Shown in pieces: positions 25,321 to 33,696 of a stretch of DNA of 64,000 bases (positions within the stretch are counted from its first letter, which is position 1; each line of letters starts with the position of its first letter). A model generated the notes under the pieces. It saw nothing but the letters and a program-made list of their open reading frames with translations, had not been told where the DNA came from and ran no database searches. Source of the DNA: an uncultured Hungatella sp. (GTDB lineage: Bacteria; Bacillota; Clostridia; Lachnospirales; Lachnospiraceae); contig CATLBR010000001.1 of the NCBI GenBank assembly GCA_949879795.1, positions 124,001 to 188,000 on the forward strand. Direction: 5' to 3'. A program made the translations under genes and the position numbers.

Positions 25321-26802
25321 ATGCAGGATGTCATAAGGATCAACCAGGAGGACAACGTAGCAGTTGCCCTGCGCCCTGTGGCCAAGGGAGAGACCCTTGA
25401 GATCGGGGACATTTCAGTGACCGCCGTCGAGGAGATTCCGCAGGGGCACAAGGTGGCCCTCAGGCAGGTGAAGGCGGGGGAAGAAGTGGTGAAGTACGGG
25501 TTTCGTATCGGCTTTGCCAAGGAGGATATCGCCAAAGGACAGTGGGTACATGTTCACAATCTCAAGACGGCTCTGGGTGACCTGCTCACCTATGAATACC
25601 GGCCCACCCACCCTGCGGTAGCCCCGTCAGACCGGGCCGTTTTCAAGGGATTCCGCCGCACGGACGGCAAGGCGGGAGTGAGAAACGAGATATGGATCAT
25701 TCCCACCGTAGGCTGTGTCAACTCCATCGCCAAGGCTCTGGAGCGGGACGCACAGAAGCTGGTGGGCGGAAGCCTTGAGGAGATCGTGGCATTTCCTCAC
25801 CCCTACGGCTGTTCCCAGATGGGGGACGACCAGGAGCACACCAGGACCGTTCTGGCCGACATGATCCACCACCCCAACGCAGGCGGTGTCCTTGTCCTGG
25901 GTCTGGGCTGCGAGAACAGCAACATTCCCGTGTTGAAAGAGTACATCGGGGATTACGACGAGCAGAGGGTGAAGTTCCTGCAGTGCCAGGATGTGGAGGA
26001 CGAGCACCTGGCGGCCATGGCCATCCTGGAGGAGCTGGCAGTGTATGTGAAGGGATTTACGCGGGAACCCATGGACGCGGCGGAGCTGGTCATCGGTATG
26101 AAGTGCGGAGGGTCTGACGGACTGTCGGGCATCACAGCCAACCCGACGGTGGGAGCTTTCTCCGACATTCTCATCTCCAAGGGCGGCACTACCATCCTCA
26201 CCGAGGTCCCGGAGATGTTCGGAGCGGAGACCATTCTCATGAACCGCTGCGAGACGGAGGAGCTGTTTGACAAGACTGTGAATCTGATCAATGATTTTAA
26301 GAATTATTTCACCAGTCACAACCAGACTATCTATGAGAACCCGTCGCCGGGCAACAAAAAAGGAGGCATCTCCACGCTGGAGGACAAGTCCCTGGGCTGC
26401 ACTCAGAAGTCGGGAAGCGCCCCGGTAAAGGGAGTCCTTTCCTACGGCGAGCAGGTGAAGGTGAAGGGGCTGAATCTGCTCAGCGCTCCGGGCAACGACC
26501 TGGTGGCTTCCACCGCCCTGGCCGTATCCGGCGCCCAGATCGTTCTGTTTACCACGGGGCGGGGTACTCCCTTCGCGTCGCCGGTGCCCACGGTGAAGAT
26601 CTCCAGCAATTCCGTCCTGGCAGGGAAGAAGGACAACTGGATCGATTTCAACGCAGGCCGCATGGTGGAGGACAAGTCCAAGGAGGAGCTGGCACAGGAA
26701 CTGTTTGACTATGTCCTGGAGGTGGCCTCCGGCAGAAAGGTGAAGGCAGAGGAGGCAGGGTTCCACGACATGGCCATCTTTAAGCAGGGTGTGACCCTGT
26801 GA
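25321..26802 (+). CDS. uxaA: UxaA-family altronate/galactarate dehydratase
   Basis: 493 residues, close to the 495 of UxaA. A SAF domain (about residues 1-95, with VAKGETLEIGDISV and IPQGHKVAL) is fused to the dehydratase core, which has GYRRTDGKAGVRNE-type sequence near residue 110, PHPYGCSQMGDD, LGLGCENSN, GMKCGGSDGLSGITANP and the late ISSNSVLAGKKDNWIDFNAG. The enzyme removes water from D-altronate (or galactarate) using an iron centre, giving 2-keto-3-deoxygluconate. Downstream genes supply the kinase and aldolase for that product. No uxaC or uxaB lies in the window, so D-altronate must come from genes elsewhere. Confidence 0.87.
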   Translation: MQDVIRINQEDNVAVALRPVAKGETLEIGDISVTAVEEIPQGHKVALRQVKAGEEVVKYGFRIGFAKEDIAKGQWVHVHNLKTALGDLLTYEYRPTHPAVAPSDRAVFKGFRRTDGKAGVRNEIWIIPTVGCVNSIAKALERDAQKLVGGSLEEIVAFPHPYGCSQMGDDQEHTRTVLADMIHHPNAGGVLVLGLGCENSNIPVLKEYIGDYDEQRVKFLQCQDVEDEHLAAMAILEELAVYVKGFTREPMDAAELVIGMKCGGSDGLSGITANPTVGAFSDILISKGGTTILTEVPEMFGAETILMNRCETEELFDKTVNLINDFKNYFTSHNQTIYENPSPGNKKGGISTLEDKSLGCTQKSGSAPVKGVLSYGEQVKVKGLNLLSAPGNDLVASTALAVSGAQIVLFTTGRGTPFASPVPTVKISSNSVLAGKKDNWIDFNAGRMVEDKSKEELAQELFDYVLEVASGRKVKAEEAGFHDMAIFKQGVTL

Positions 26803-26839
26803 TTTGAGAGCAGGGTTTCCCGGAAGGGAGGCATAAGCG

Positions 26840-27604
26840 ATGAAACTGAACCGCACGACACAGAGAACCGTGGAGATATTGAAACTGATTTCCAAAAATC
26901 CGGAGGGGATCACCCTGGATGACATATGCCAGCAGCTGTCCCTTCCCAAGACCAGCGGCTATGATATCGTCACCACCCTGGTGGAGATGGGCATGGCCAA
27001 CGTGCAGAAGGGGCAGAAGCAGACCTACACCATCGGTCTGACCGCCTACCGCATCGGCATCAACTACACCAACAATCTGGACTTCCTGGGAGTGATCGAG
27101 CCGGAGCTGAAGGCCTTCTCCAGGTCCGTGGGAAAGACGGTGTTCTTCGGGGTGCGATCCGACCATGAGGTGGTGTACATCTGCAAGTTTGAGCCGGAGA
27201 ATCCCATCATCACCACCGCCACCGTGGGGACCAAGAACCCTATGTACTGTACTTCCCTGGGAAAAGCGATTCTGGCCTACAGCGATGAAGAGGACAGAAG
27301 ACAGGTGATAAACAGGATCACCTTCCGCAGGAAGACAGAGAACACCATCATGACCAGGGCCGCCCTGGAGGAAGAGCTGGAGAAGGTGAAGCAGCAGGGC
27401 TATGCTCTGGATGCCAGGGAGATGGAGGAGCACATGGAGTGTGCGGGGGCGGCGGTATTCGGCCCTGACGGCAGCGTTATAGGGGCTATCAGCGTGTCCA
27501 GCCTGTACAAGCCCGGGGAGGATTACGATGCTCTGGGATGTCTGGTCAGAAAGAAAGCGGAGGAAGTGTCTGGATTGCTTGGATTTTTGGGAAAAATATC
27601 CTGA
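26840..27604 (+). CDS. IclR-family transcriptional regulator
   Basis: 254 residues: an N-terminal winged helix-turn-helix (GITLDDICQQLSLPKTSGYDIVTTL, here split over about residues 23-47) and a C-terminal effector domain with YCTSLGKAILAY and the closing ECAGAAVFGPDGSVIGAISVS. KdgR, the 2-keto-3-deoxygluconate-responsive repressor, belongs to this family. Its place between the altronate dehydratase and the aldolase, and the twin palindromes in the promoter just downstream, make it the likely local repressor. Confidence 0.93.
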   Translation: MKLNRTTQRTVEILKLISKNPEGITLDDICQQLSLPKTSGYDIVTTLVEMGMANVQKGQKQTYTIGLTAYRIGINYTNNLDFLGVIEPELKAFSRSVGKTVFFGVRSDHEVVYICKFEPENPIITTATVGTKNPMYCTSLGKAILAYSDEEDRRQVINRITFRRKTENTIMTRAALEEELEKVKQQGYALDAREMEEHMECAGAAVFGPDGSVIGAISVSSLYKPGEDYDALGCLVRKKAEEVSGLLGFLGKIS

Positions 27605-27611
27605 AAGGCTA

Positions 27612-27640
27612 TTGACAAACAGACAGGAAACAGGTAAGAT
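27612..27640 (+). promoter_or_regulatory. sigma-A promoter for the KDPG aldolase/kinase genes
   Basis: Consensus TTGACA at 27612-27617, 17 bases, and TAAGAT at 27635-27640. It lies about 65 bases upstream of the aldolase start, with the twin operators in between. Confidence 0.75.
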
Positions 27641-27653
27641 TCTAGTATAACAA

Positions 27654-27684
27654 TCGTGTTTACGAAGATGAATCGTATATACGA
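27654..27684. promoter_or_regulatory. two tandem palindromic operators
   Basis: TCGTGTTTACGA at 27654-27665 and the perfect palindrome TCGTATATACGA at 27673-27684, 19 bases apart start to start, placed between the promoter and the aldolase gene. The spacing puts them roughly two helical turns apart on one face of DNA, as expected for cooperative binding. The neighbouring IclR-family protein is the obvious candidate ligand. Confidence 0.55.
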
Positions 27685-27704
27685 ATTATAAAGGAGAGAA
27701 AGCC

Positions 27705-28355
27705 ATGAAAAAAGAACAGGTATTAGCAAGAATGAAGGAAGACTGCCTTGTGGCCGTAGTGCGCGCCAAGAATCTGGAGCAGGGCGAGAAGGTGGTTGAC
27801 GCCATCATCGAGGGAGGCATCAATTTTATCGAGATCACCATGACTATGGATGAGGGCAACCCTATCGATTTCATCGCGGCTATGGTGAAGAAGTACAGGA
27901 ACAACGACAAGGTTGTGATCGGCGCAGGCACGGTTCTTGATCCGGAGACGGCGAGACAGGTGATTCTGGCGGGCGCTAACTATGTGGTGAGCCCGGGCCT
28001 GAACGTGGAGACCGTAAAGCTGTGCAACCGCTACAGAGTTCCCATGCTTCCCGGCGTCATGACGCCCACGGAGGCTATCACGGCCATGGAAGCAGGATGC
28101 GACATCATCAAGATCTTCCCGGGCAACATCGTGGGACCTGCGGCCATCAGCTCCTTCAAGGGCCCCCTTCCCCAGGGCGAGTTCATGCCCTCCGGCGGAG
28201 TGGACGTGGACAACGTGGACAAGTGGATCAAGGCAGGCGCCTATGCTGTGGGAACCGGTTCCAGCCTGACCAAGGGTGCCAAGACCGGCGATTTCGCGGC
28301 AGTGACAGCCAAGGCAAAAGAGTTTGTGGAGGCAGTGGCAGCGGCGAGAAAGTAG
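27705..28355 (+). CDS. eda: 2-keto-3-deoxy-6-phosphogluconate (KDPG/KHG) aldolase
   Basis: 216 residues, a normal length for the class I KDPG aldolase barrel. E43 in GINFIEITM is the catalytic acid/base, and K136 in CDIIKIFPGN is the Schiff-base lysine. Also seen are GAGTVLDPETARQ, the phosphate-binding SSFKGPLPQGEFMPSGGV and the final GTGSSL. It splits KDPG into pyruvate and glyceraldehyde 3-phosphate. The KDG kinase follows 129 bases later. AAAGGAGAG precedes ATG 27705. Confidence 0.94.
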   Translation: MKKEQVLARMKEDCLVAVVRAKNLEQGEKVVDAIIEGGINFIEITMTMDEGNPIDFIAAMVKKYRNNDKVVIGAGTVLDPETARQVILAGANYVVSPGLNVETVKLCNRYRVPMLPGVMTPTEAITAMEAGCDIIKIFPGNIVGPAAISSFKGPLPQGEFMPSGGVDVDNVDKWIKAGAYAVGTGSSLTKGAKTGDFAAVTAKAKEFVEAVAAARK

Positions 28356-28386
28356 TCCTCTGAGAGATCATGAGATAAAGGCGGCT

Positions 28387-28428
28387 GGGGACAGGGAGAG
28401 GGCAGGAAAAGCAGGATCCTGTGTCCCC
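28387..28428. other. GC-rich hairpin in the aldolase-kinase gap
   Basis: GGGGACA (28387-28393) pairs with TGTCCCC (28422-28428) across a 28-base loop. There is no T-tract after it, so it is not a simple terminator. It could slow or stabilise the transcript between the two genes. Confidence 0.3.
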
Positions 28429-28484
28429 GCCGGGATGCAAGAAAGTCAAAAATATAAAAGCAATATAAAAAGGAGAAAGAAACG

Positions 28485-29516
28485 ATGGCAAAAATTGTAA
28501 CCATGGGCGAAATCATGCTGAGACTGTCCACACCGAACAACGAGAAATTTATTCAGGCTGACGAGTTTGACGTAAACTACGGCGGCGGCGAAGCCAATGT
28601 GGCCGTGTCCCTGGCCAACTACGGCCACGATGTTGAGTTTGTGACGGCAGTTCCCTCCAACCCTATCGGCGACTGCGCGGTGGCGGCTCTGAGAAAGTAC
28701 AATGTAGGAACAAAACACATCGCCAGAAGCGGCGAGCGTCTTGGAATCTATTTCCTGGAGACAGGCTCTGCTATGAGAGCTTCCAATGTAGTTTACGACA
28801 GAGCACACAGCTCCGTCTCCACGGCGACTCCCGACGAGTTCGATTTTGACGAGATCTTCAAGGATGCCGACTGGTTCCACTTTACAGGTATCACTCCTGC
28901 CGTCAGCGATGCGGCTATCGAGCTGACCGAGGCCGCTCTGAAAGCAGCAAAGGCTCACGGCGTGACCGTGTCTGTGGACTTAAACTTCCGCAAGAAACTG
29001 TGGTCTTCCGAGAAGGCCCAGAAGGTTATGACCAACCTGATGCAGTATGTGGATGTGTGCATCGGCAACGAGGAGGATGCGGAGAAGGTTCTGGGCTTCA
29101 AGCCAGGCAACACCGATGTGACCTCCGGAGAGCTGGAGCTGGCGGGCTATGTTGACATTTTCAACCAGATGGCTGACAAATTCGGCTTCAAGTACATCAT
29201 CAGCTCTCTGAGAGAGAGCTTCAGCGCTTCCGACAACGGCTGGTCCGCCTGCATCATGGACGGGAAGACCAGGGAGTTCTATCACTCTAGAAAATACCGC
29301 ATCAGTCCCATCGTGGACCGTGTAGGCGGCGGCGACTCCTTCGCGGGAGGTCTGATCTGCGGCCTGGCGGACGGCAAGGATATGAAGGCGGCTCTGGAGT
29401 TCGCGGTGGCGGCTTCCGCTCTGAAGCACACCATCCCCGGCGACTTTAACCTGGTTACACGGGCCGACGTGGAGAGCCTGGCAGGCGGCGACGGCTCAGG
29501 ACGTGTTCAGAGATAA
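28485..29516 (+). CDS. kdgK: 2-keto-3-deoxygluconate kinase (PfkB family)
   Basis: 343 residues of the ribokinase/PfkB family. The N-terminus has GEIMLRLSTPNNEKF and the glycine-rich FDVNYGGGEANVAVSLANYG substrate loop. The C-terminal catalytic signature is VDRVGGGDSFAGGL, with the aspartate base, followed by ALKHTIPGDFN. KDG kinases of clostridia share these features. It phosphorylates 2-keto-3-deoxygluconate to KDPG for the aldolase encoded just before. The ribosome site AAAGGAGAAAG lies upstream of ATG 28485. Confidence 0.88.
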   Translation: MAKIVTMGEIMLRLSTPNNEKFIQADEFDVNYGGGEANVAVSLANYGHDVEFVTAVPSNPIGDCAVAALRKYNVGTKHIARSGERLGIYFLETGSAMRASNVVYDRAHSSVSTATPDEFDFDEIFKDADWFHFTGITPAVSDAAIELTEAALKAAKAHGVTVSVDLNFRKKLWSSEKAQKVMTNLMQYVDVCIGNEEDAEKVLGFKPGNTDVTSGELELAGYVDIFNQMADKFGFKYIISSLRESFSASDNGWSACIMDGKTREFYHSRKYRISPIVDRVGGGDSFAGGLICGLADGKDMKAALEFAVAASALKHTIPGDFNLVTRADVESLAGGDGSGRVQR

Positions 29517-29526
29517 TATAATATGA

Positions 29527-29576
29527 ATGACATGATGTTGGGGTCAAAAGGTCTTTTGACCATGGCATCATGTCAT
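29527..29576. repeat. large near-perfect hairpin 1 between the two kinase genes
   Basis: ATGACATGATG (29527-29537) pairs with CATCATGTCAT (29566-29576), and inside it GGTCAAAAG (29542-29550) pairs with CTTTTGACC (29553-29561), leaving only short symmetrical mismatches. A 50-base fold of this regularity looks like a mobile or REP-like palindrome or a processed RNA hairpin. No T-tract follows. Confidence 0.7.
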
Positions 29577-29591
29577 ATAATTGACAACATT

Positions 29592-29640
29592 GGAAAAGGA
29601 CAGTTCTATGCTCCGGAGAGCATAAAGACTGTCCTTTTCC
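29592..29640. repeat. large hairpin 2 between the two kinase genes
   Basis: GGAAAAGGACAGT (29592-29604) pairs with ACTGTCCTTTTCC (29628-29640), and inside it TATGCTC (29607-29613) pairs with GAGCATA (29618-29624). It begins 15 bases after hairpin 1. The 3' arm contains TTTT, so it may terminate or attenuate transcription from the aldolase-kinase promoter. Confidence 0.65.
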
Positions 29641-29726
29641 CGGCCCTGATTGGGGTCTTGAGACCTGGGACCGGGCGGAGAAGTCCCGGAAGACAGGGAA
29701 GAAGACCGAGAAAGGTGAGGTAAGAC

Positions 29727-30755
29727 ATGAGTGAAAAGAGGACATTTGACCTGCTGACCCTGGGACAGCTTCTGCTGCGGCTTTCACCGCCGGACAACGA
29801 CCGCCTGGTGAGAGGCGATACCTTTGTGAAGCAGGTAGGGGGAGCAGAGCTGAACGTGGCCGTGGGAGTTGCCCTTCTGGGACTCCACACTGGTATCATC
29901 TCCAAGCTCCCGTCTCACGACGTGGGCAGTTTTATGAAGGGAAAGATCCGTTCCTACGGTGTCAGCGACGATTTTTTCCTGTACGACAGTTCCCCCTCCG
30001 CCAGAGTGGGAATCTATTATTATGAAAACGGAGCCTATCCCAGAAAACCCAAGGTGATCTATGACCGCAGTAACAGTTCTTTCTATTCTCTGAATATTGA
30101 CGAGATCCCCCGGGAGGCATACAGTGCCAGCAGATGTTTCCACACCACGGGAATCACCCTGGCTCTCAGCCAGAATCTGAGGGATACCACCATAGAGATG
30201 ATGAAGCGGTTTAAGGAGGCAGGCACCCTGGTATCTTTTGACGTGAACTTCCGGGGCAATCTGTGGAGCGGGGAGGAGGCCAGGGAGTGTATCGAGAAGA
30301 TTCTTCCCTATGTGGACATTTTCTTCTGCTCCGAGGACACGGCCCGTCTGACCTTCAATAAGACGGGGACAGCCAGGGAGATGATGAAGAGCTTTACAGA
30401 GGAATACCCCATCTCCATCGTGGCGTCCACCCAGAGGACGGTTCACAGCCCCAAGAGGCACACCTTCGGCTCCGTGATATACGATGCCAGGAAGAAGGAG
30501 TACTACGAGGAGGAGCCTTACCGGGACATCGACGTGGTGGACCGCATCGGCAGCGGCGACGCTTACATCTCAGGCGCTCTCTACGGACTGTTGACCAGCG
30601 ATTTTGACTGCGCCAGGGCCGTGAGATACGGCAACGCCACCAGCGCGGTAAAGAACACCATACCCGGCGACCTTCCCTCCTCCAACTTAGAGGAGATCGA
30701 GACCATCATAAAGGCTCACAACCACAAAGGGCATCAGAGCGAGATGGCCAGGTAG
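29727..30755 (+). CDS. second PfkB-family sugar kinase, KdgK-like
   Basis: 342 residues, the same family as the preceding kinase and clearly related to it: LGQLLLRLSPPDNDRL at the start, QVGGAELNVAVGVALLG for the sugar loop, and DVVDRIGSGDAYISGALYG at the catalytic end. The two proteins differ widely outside the motifs, so this is an old duplication or a separate acquisition, not a recent copy. The catalytic segment reads GSGD in place of the more common GAGD or GGGD. The substrate may be KDG again or another 2-keto sugar acid. Two big hairpins separate it from kdgK, suggesting separate control. Confidence 0.85.
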   Translation: MSEKRTFDLLTLGQLLLRLSPPDNDRLVRGDTFVKQVGGAELNVAVGVALLGLHTGIISKLPSHDVGSFMKGKIRSYGVSDDFFLYDSSPSARVGIYYYENGAYPRKPKVIYDRSNSSFYSLNIDEIPREAYSASRCFHTTGITLALSQNLRDTTIEMMKRFKEAGTLVSFDVNFRGNLWSGEEARECIEKILPYVDIFFCSEDTARLTFNKTGTAREMMKSFTEEYPISIVASTQRTVHSPKRHTFGSVIYDARKKEYYEEEPYRDIDVVDRIGSGDAYISGALYGLLTSDFDCARAVRYGNATSAVKNTIPGDLPSSNLEEIETIIKAHNHKGHQSEMAR

Positions 30756-30910
30756 AAGAGAGACAGAGGTGAGAGAACAGGCTGCTGCATGGACATATGG
30801 AGCAGCCGGCAGAGGGACAGCCGGGCACGCAAGGGGGAAGCACTTTAAAGCGCGCGGCGGCGAAAGCAGAGAGGAAAGTGAGCACCAAATAATATACTCA
30901 GGAGGTTTTT

Positions 30911-32152
30911 ATGTCAACATCAATGAAAGGCAATGTAATCGTAGGGCAGTCCGGCGGGCCTACCGCAGTGATCAATTCCAGTCTGGCAGGCGTCTACAAG
31001 ACAGCCATGGACAGGGGGGCCAACAAGGTTTACGGAATGCTCCACGGGGTTCAGGGGCTTTTGGAGGAGCGGGTGGTGGATCTTGCGGACCACATCAAAA
31101 GTGATCTGGACATCGATCTGTTAAAGAGAACCCCGTCCTCTTTCCTTGGGTCCTGCCGCTACAAACTGCCGGAGATCAAGGACGGCACGGAGCTGTACGA
31201 CAAGATTTTCAGGATTTTGGAGAAGCTGGAGATCCAGTACTTTTTCTACATCGGCGGCAATGACTCCATGGACACTATCAAAAAGCTGTCCGACTACGCC
31301 CTGTTAAACGGCAGCCAGATCCGCTTTATGGGTGTTCCCAAAACCATCGACAACGATCTGGCGGTGACGGACCACACCCCCGGTTTCGGAAGCGCTGCCA
31401 AGTACATAGCTTCTATCACCAAGGAGGTGATCAGGGACGGTCTGGTGTACGACCAGGAGCAGGTGACGCTGCTGGAGATCATGGGAAGAAACGCAGGCTG
31501 GCTCACAGGGGCGGCGGCTCTGGCCTCAGGGGAGGACTGCGAAGGGCCGGATATGCTGTTTCTTCCGGAGATCACCTTTGACGTGGAACATTTTATGAAA
31601 AAAGTCACGGATCTCCAGAAGGTGAAAAAGTCTGTGGTGGTGGCTATCTCCGAGGGCGTGAAAGTGGCGGACGGAAGGTATGTCTGCGAGCTGACGGACA
31701 ACATCGACTATGTGGACGCCTTCGGCCACAAGCAGCTGACGGGGACTTCCCGGTATCTGGCGGGCAGGATCTCCAAGGAGATGGGATGCAAGACAAGGGC
31801 CATCGAGTTCAACTCCCTGCAGAGATGTGCATCCCACATCGTGGGCCGCGTGGATATCACCGAGGCCTTCCAGGTAGGCGGCGCCGCGGTGAAAGCGGCC
31901 TTTGAGGGGGAGACGGGAAAGATGATCATTCTGAAGAGAGTCTCCGACGACCCGTACATCTGTGTGACGGACATCTACGATGTACACAAGATCGCCAACA
32001 TAGAGAAGAAGGTGCCCAGAGAATGGATCAATGAGGCAGGCGACTATGTGACTCAGGATTTTGTCAACTATGTGCGGCCGCTGATCCAGGCGGAGCTGAC
32101 GCCCATCATGGTGGACGGCCTGCCCAGGCATCTGCGTCTGGAGGACGTGTAG
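30911..32152 (+). CDS. pfp: pyrophosphate-dependent 6-phosphofructokinase
   Basis: 413 residues of the phosphofructokinase family. Residues 115-119 read GGNDS and 143-149 read PKTIDND. Lys144 in the latter motif, and an Asp in place of the second Gly of GGDGS, mark enzymes that use pyrophosphate, not ATP. VGQSGGPTAVINSSLAGV at the N-terminus, the catalytic TIDND aspartates and EIMGRNAGWLTG complete the pattern. It interconverts fructose 6-phosphate and fructose 1,6-bisphosphate reversibly. AGGAGG lies nine bases ahead of ATG 30911. It ends the hexuronate/Entner-Doudoroff block and could allow triose phosphate to flow back to hexose phosphate. Confidence 0.9.
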   Translation: MSTSMKGNVIVGQSGGPTAVINSSLAGVYKTAMDRGANKVYGMLHGVQGLLEERVVDLADHIKSDLDIDLLKRTPSSFLGSCRYKLPEIKDGTELYDKIFRILEKLEIQYFFYIGGNDSMDTIKKLSDYALLNGSQIRFMGVPKTIDNDLAVTDHTPGFGSAAKYIASITKEVIRDGLVYDQEQVTLLEIMGRNAGWLTGAAALASGEDCEGPDMLFLPEITFDVEHFMKKVTDLQKVKKSVVVAISEGVKVADGRYVCELTDNIDYVDAFGHKQLTGTSRYLAGRISKEMGCKTRAIEFNSLQRCASHIVGRVDITEAFQVGGAAVKAAFEGETGKMIILKRVSDDPYICVTDIYDVHKIANIEKKVPREWINEAGDYVTQDFVNYVRPLIQAELTPIMVDGLPRHLRLEDV

Positions 32153-32197
32153 AGCAGGAAGACAAGTAAAACATAACCTCTGGTTCAGGTTTTGGAG

Positions 32198-32231
32198 GAG
32201 CTGCGGCGAAGGATTTGCCGCAGCTCTTTTT
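32198..32231 (+). terminator. Rho-independent terminator after the PPi-phosphofructokinase gene
   Basis: GAGCTGCGGC (32198-32207) pairs with GCCGCAGCTC (32217-32226), a perfect 10-bp stem with a nine-base loop, followed by five T residues. Confidence 0.92.
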
Positions 32232-32351
32232 CTATAAGAATGTGTGTCCGGCAGAACAAAAACCCTCCGGAGGATGCGCACTACGTGCATAAAGGAAATG
32301 GTTGCTGCCGCAACCGTGCGCCGACTGAAAAATAGAGCCGTTCTCTTCAGC

Positions 32352-33473
32352 TTACGGGACGGCCCACAGCCATGGAATCCTGACGGCGATATTGCGCCGG
32401 ACCTCTTGGTCGTCGGATTCCTGTGGCAGGGATTCGAACAGCCGAAGCAGTTCACGGCGGCCCAGGCTCCAGCCGGCGAACGCCATAAAAGACGCGGCGG
32501 CGGGAAACGCCTCAAAATGAGAGATGTCTTTTCTGTAAGGCCACCGGTTTTTATCCAGGAGGTACGGGGTCAGAAAATCAAGTCCCGTCCGGATGCCGGA
32601 GCCGTTTGGAAGGGTGTAGTCCCACAGATTGTCATCAGGCCTGGACAGGAGATAGCAGAGAGAAACCAGATTGTCCAGGACGAAGATGGAATAGCTGTAT
32701 GGCTTTGTGCGGGCCAGTTCCAGAGGGAATGAGCCGTCCTCGGCCATCTGCGGAAGAAGGAAATGTTTATAGTTATCGCGGCAGAAGTCCGCGATTTTTT
32801 CATTGTCCGTAAACAGGGCGAACACTGCGGCCTGAAGGAAAAAGCAGACGCTGTGGTTATTTTTTTCATTCATCTCGGCCACACCGTTTTTGTCTGTCAG
32901 CATCCAGCCCAGGTAGGCGGCAAACCAGTTTTTCAGCTCCAGATAGATGGTTTTTGTCATGGCCTTTGACCCTCGAAGCCGTTGGACGGCAAAGGGCACG
33001 TCGATGAGATGCAGAGTGTCGATGATGCCGATGCCCCTGCCGTCACAGACACCGGGAATCGCCTGTGCGTAGGACAGGCGGGGATTCATATAGGTGTCCG
33101 GATCGAGGAAAAATTCTTTGAGTATTCGGACGCCCCTGGCGGCGAAGGCTTCGTCTCCCGTAAGACAAAAGCCTGCGCTTAAGGATGTCAGAGCGGTGCG
33201 CATGCGGCGGAGCAGAAGACGATGGTCATTAAAATTGCGGGGGTTGGATACTCCGTCACGGCGGATATAGGGAAGACCGTCAGGCGTGTCCGGGTTGGGC
33301 CACCAGTAGTCACCGTTAGAGTAGTAGTCGTGGACTCCTCCGGGGCTATGGAAGGAGACGGCGTCGGTGATATGGGGGATGGGAAGGGAAAGTGCTTCAC
33401 GGGCCTTTTTTATGACAAAATCTTTGTGAGCCAGCCGGGGCTCTATGGCGTACCTCTTTTCGTAGACAATCAT
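32352..33473 (-). CDS. alginate-lyase-family (alpha/alpha-barrel) polysaccharide lyase-like protein
   Basis: About 373 residues, with no signal peptide. The pattern YSNGDYWWPNPDTPDG followed by PYIRRDGVSNP near residue 60, and MNEKNNHSVCFFLQ near residue 210, match the PF05426 alginate-lyase family, where NNHS carries catalytic residues. Many clostridial relatives act on unknown uronic-acid glycans or oligosaccharides. ATG 33473 is preferred to the ATG 15 bases upstream, because a GAGG lies nine bases before the inner codon and nothing precedes the outer one. Being cytoplasmic, it would act on imported oligosaccharides. It is divergent from the membrane AraC regulator and beside an oligosaccharide ABC transporter. 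Confidence 0.75.
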   Translation of the reverse strand: MIVYEKRYAIEPRLAHKDFVIKKAREALSLPIPHITDAVSFHSPGGVHDYYSNGDYWWPNPDTPDGLPYIRRDGVSNPRNFNDHRLLLRRMRTALTSLSAGFCLTGDEAFAARGVRILKEFFLDPDTYMNPRLSYAQAIPGVCDGRGIGIIDTLHLIDVPFAVQRLRGSKAMTKTIYLELKNWFAAYLGWMLTDKNGVAEMNEKNNHSVCFFLQAAVFALFTDNEKIADFCRDNYKHFLLPQMAEDGSFPLELARTKPYSYSIFVLDNLVSLCYLLSRPDDNLWDYTLPNGSGIRTGLDFLTPYLLDKNRWPYRKDISHFEAFPAAASFMAFAGWSLGRRELLRLFESLPQESDDQEVRRNIAVRIPWLWAVP

Positions 33474-33644
33474 AAATAAATACCTCATTTAGAATATTTT
33501 GTGCCTGGGGCAGGAGCGCGGGCGCCAATATGAGCATCAATACAGAGATGAGTTTTGCCCCCCTGGCATCATCATTTTATAGGACATCCGAGGGGGAATC
33601 AATTGTAAAAATACAGGATCCATAGGAAAAACCGCGGATAGGAA

Positions 33645-33673
33645 TTTACAAATTTTCGAATTTTCTGTACAAT
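33645..33673 (+). promoter_or_regulatory. sigma-A promoter for the membrane AraC regulator
   Basis: TTTACA at 33645-33650, 17 bases, TACAAT at 33668-33673, ending 23 bases before ATG 33697. GGAGAGGGAGGA in the short leader is the ribosome site. Confidence 0.65.
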
Positions 33674-33696
33674 CACACGGAGAGGGAGGACGGGAG

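Noticed and set aside
25627-26949. A 440-codon minus-strand frame opposite the altronate dehydratase gene
   Set aside because: The plus-strand gene has full family motifs. The antisense frame gives low-complexity His/Leu/Gly-rich sequence with no family features.
29521-29723. A 66-codon open frame across the two hairpins
   Set aside because: It is dictated by the palindromes, has no ribosome site and does not resemble any protein.
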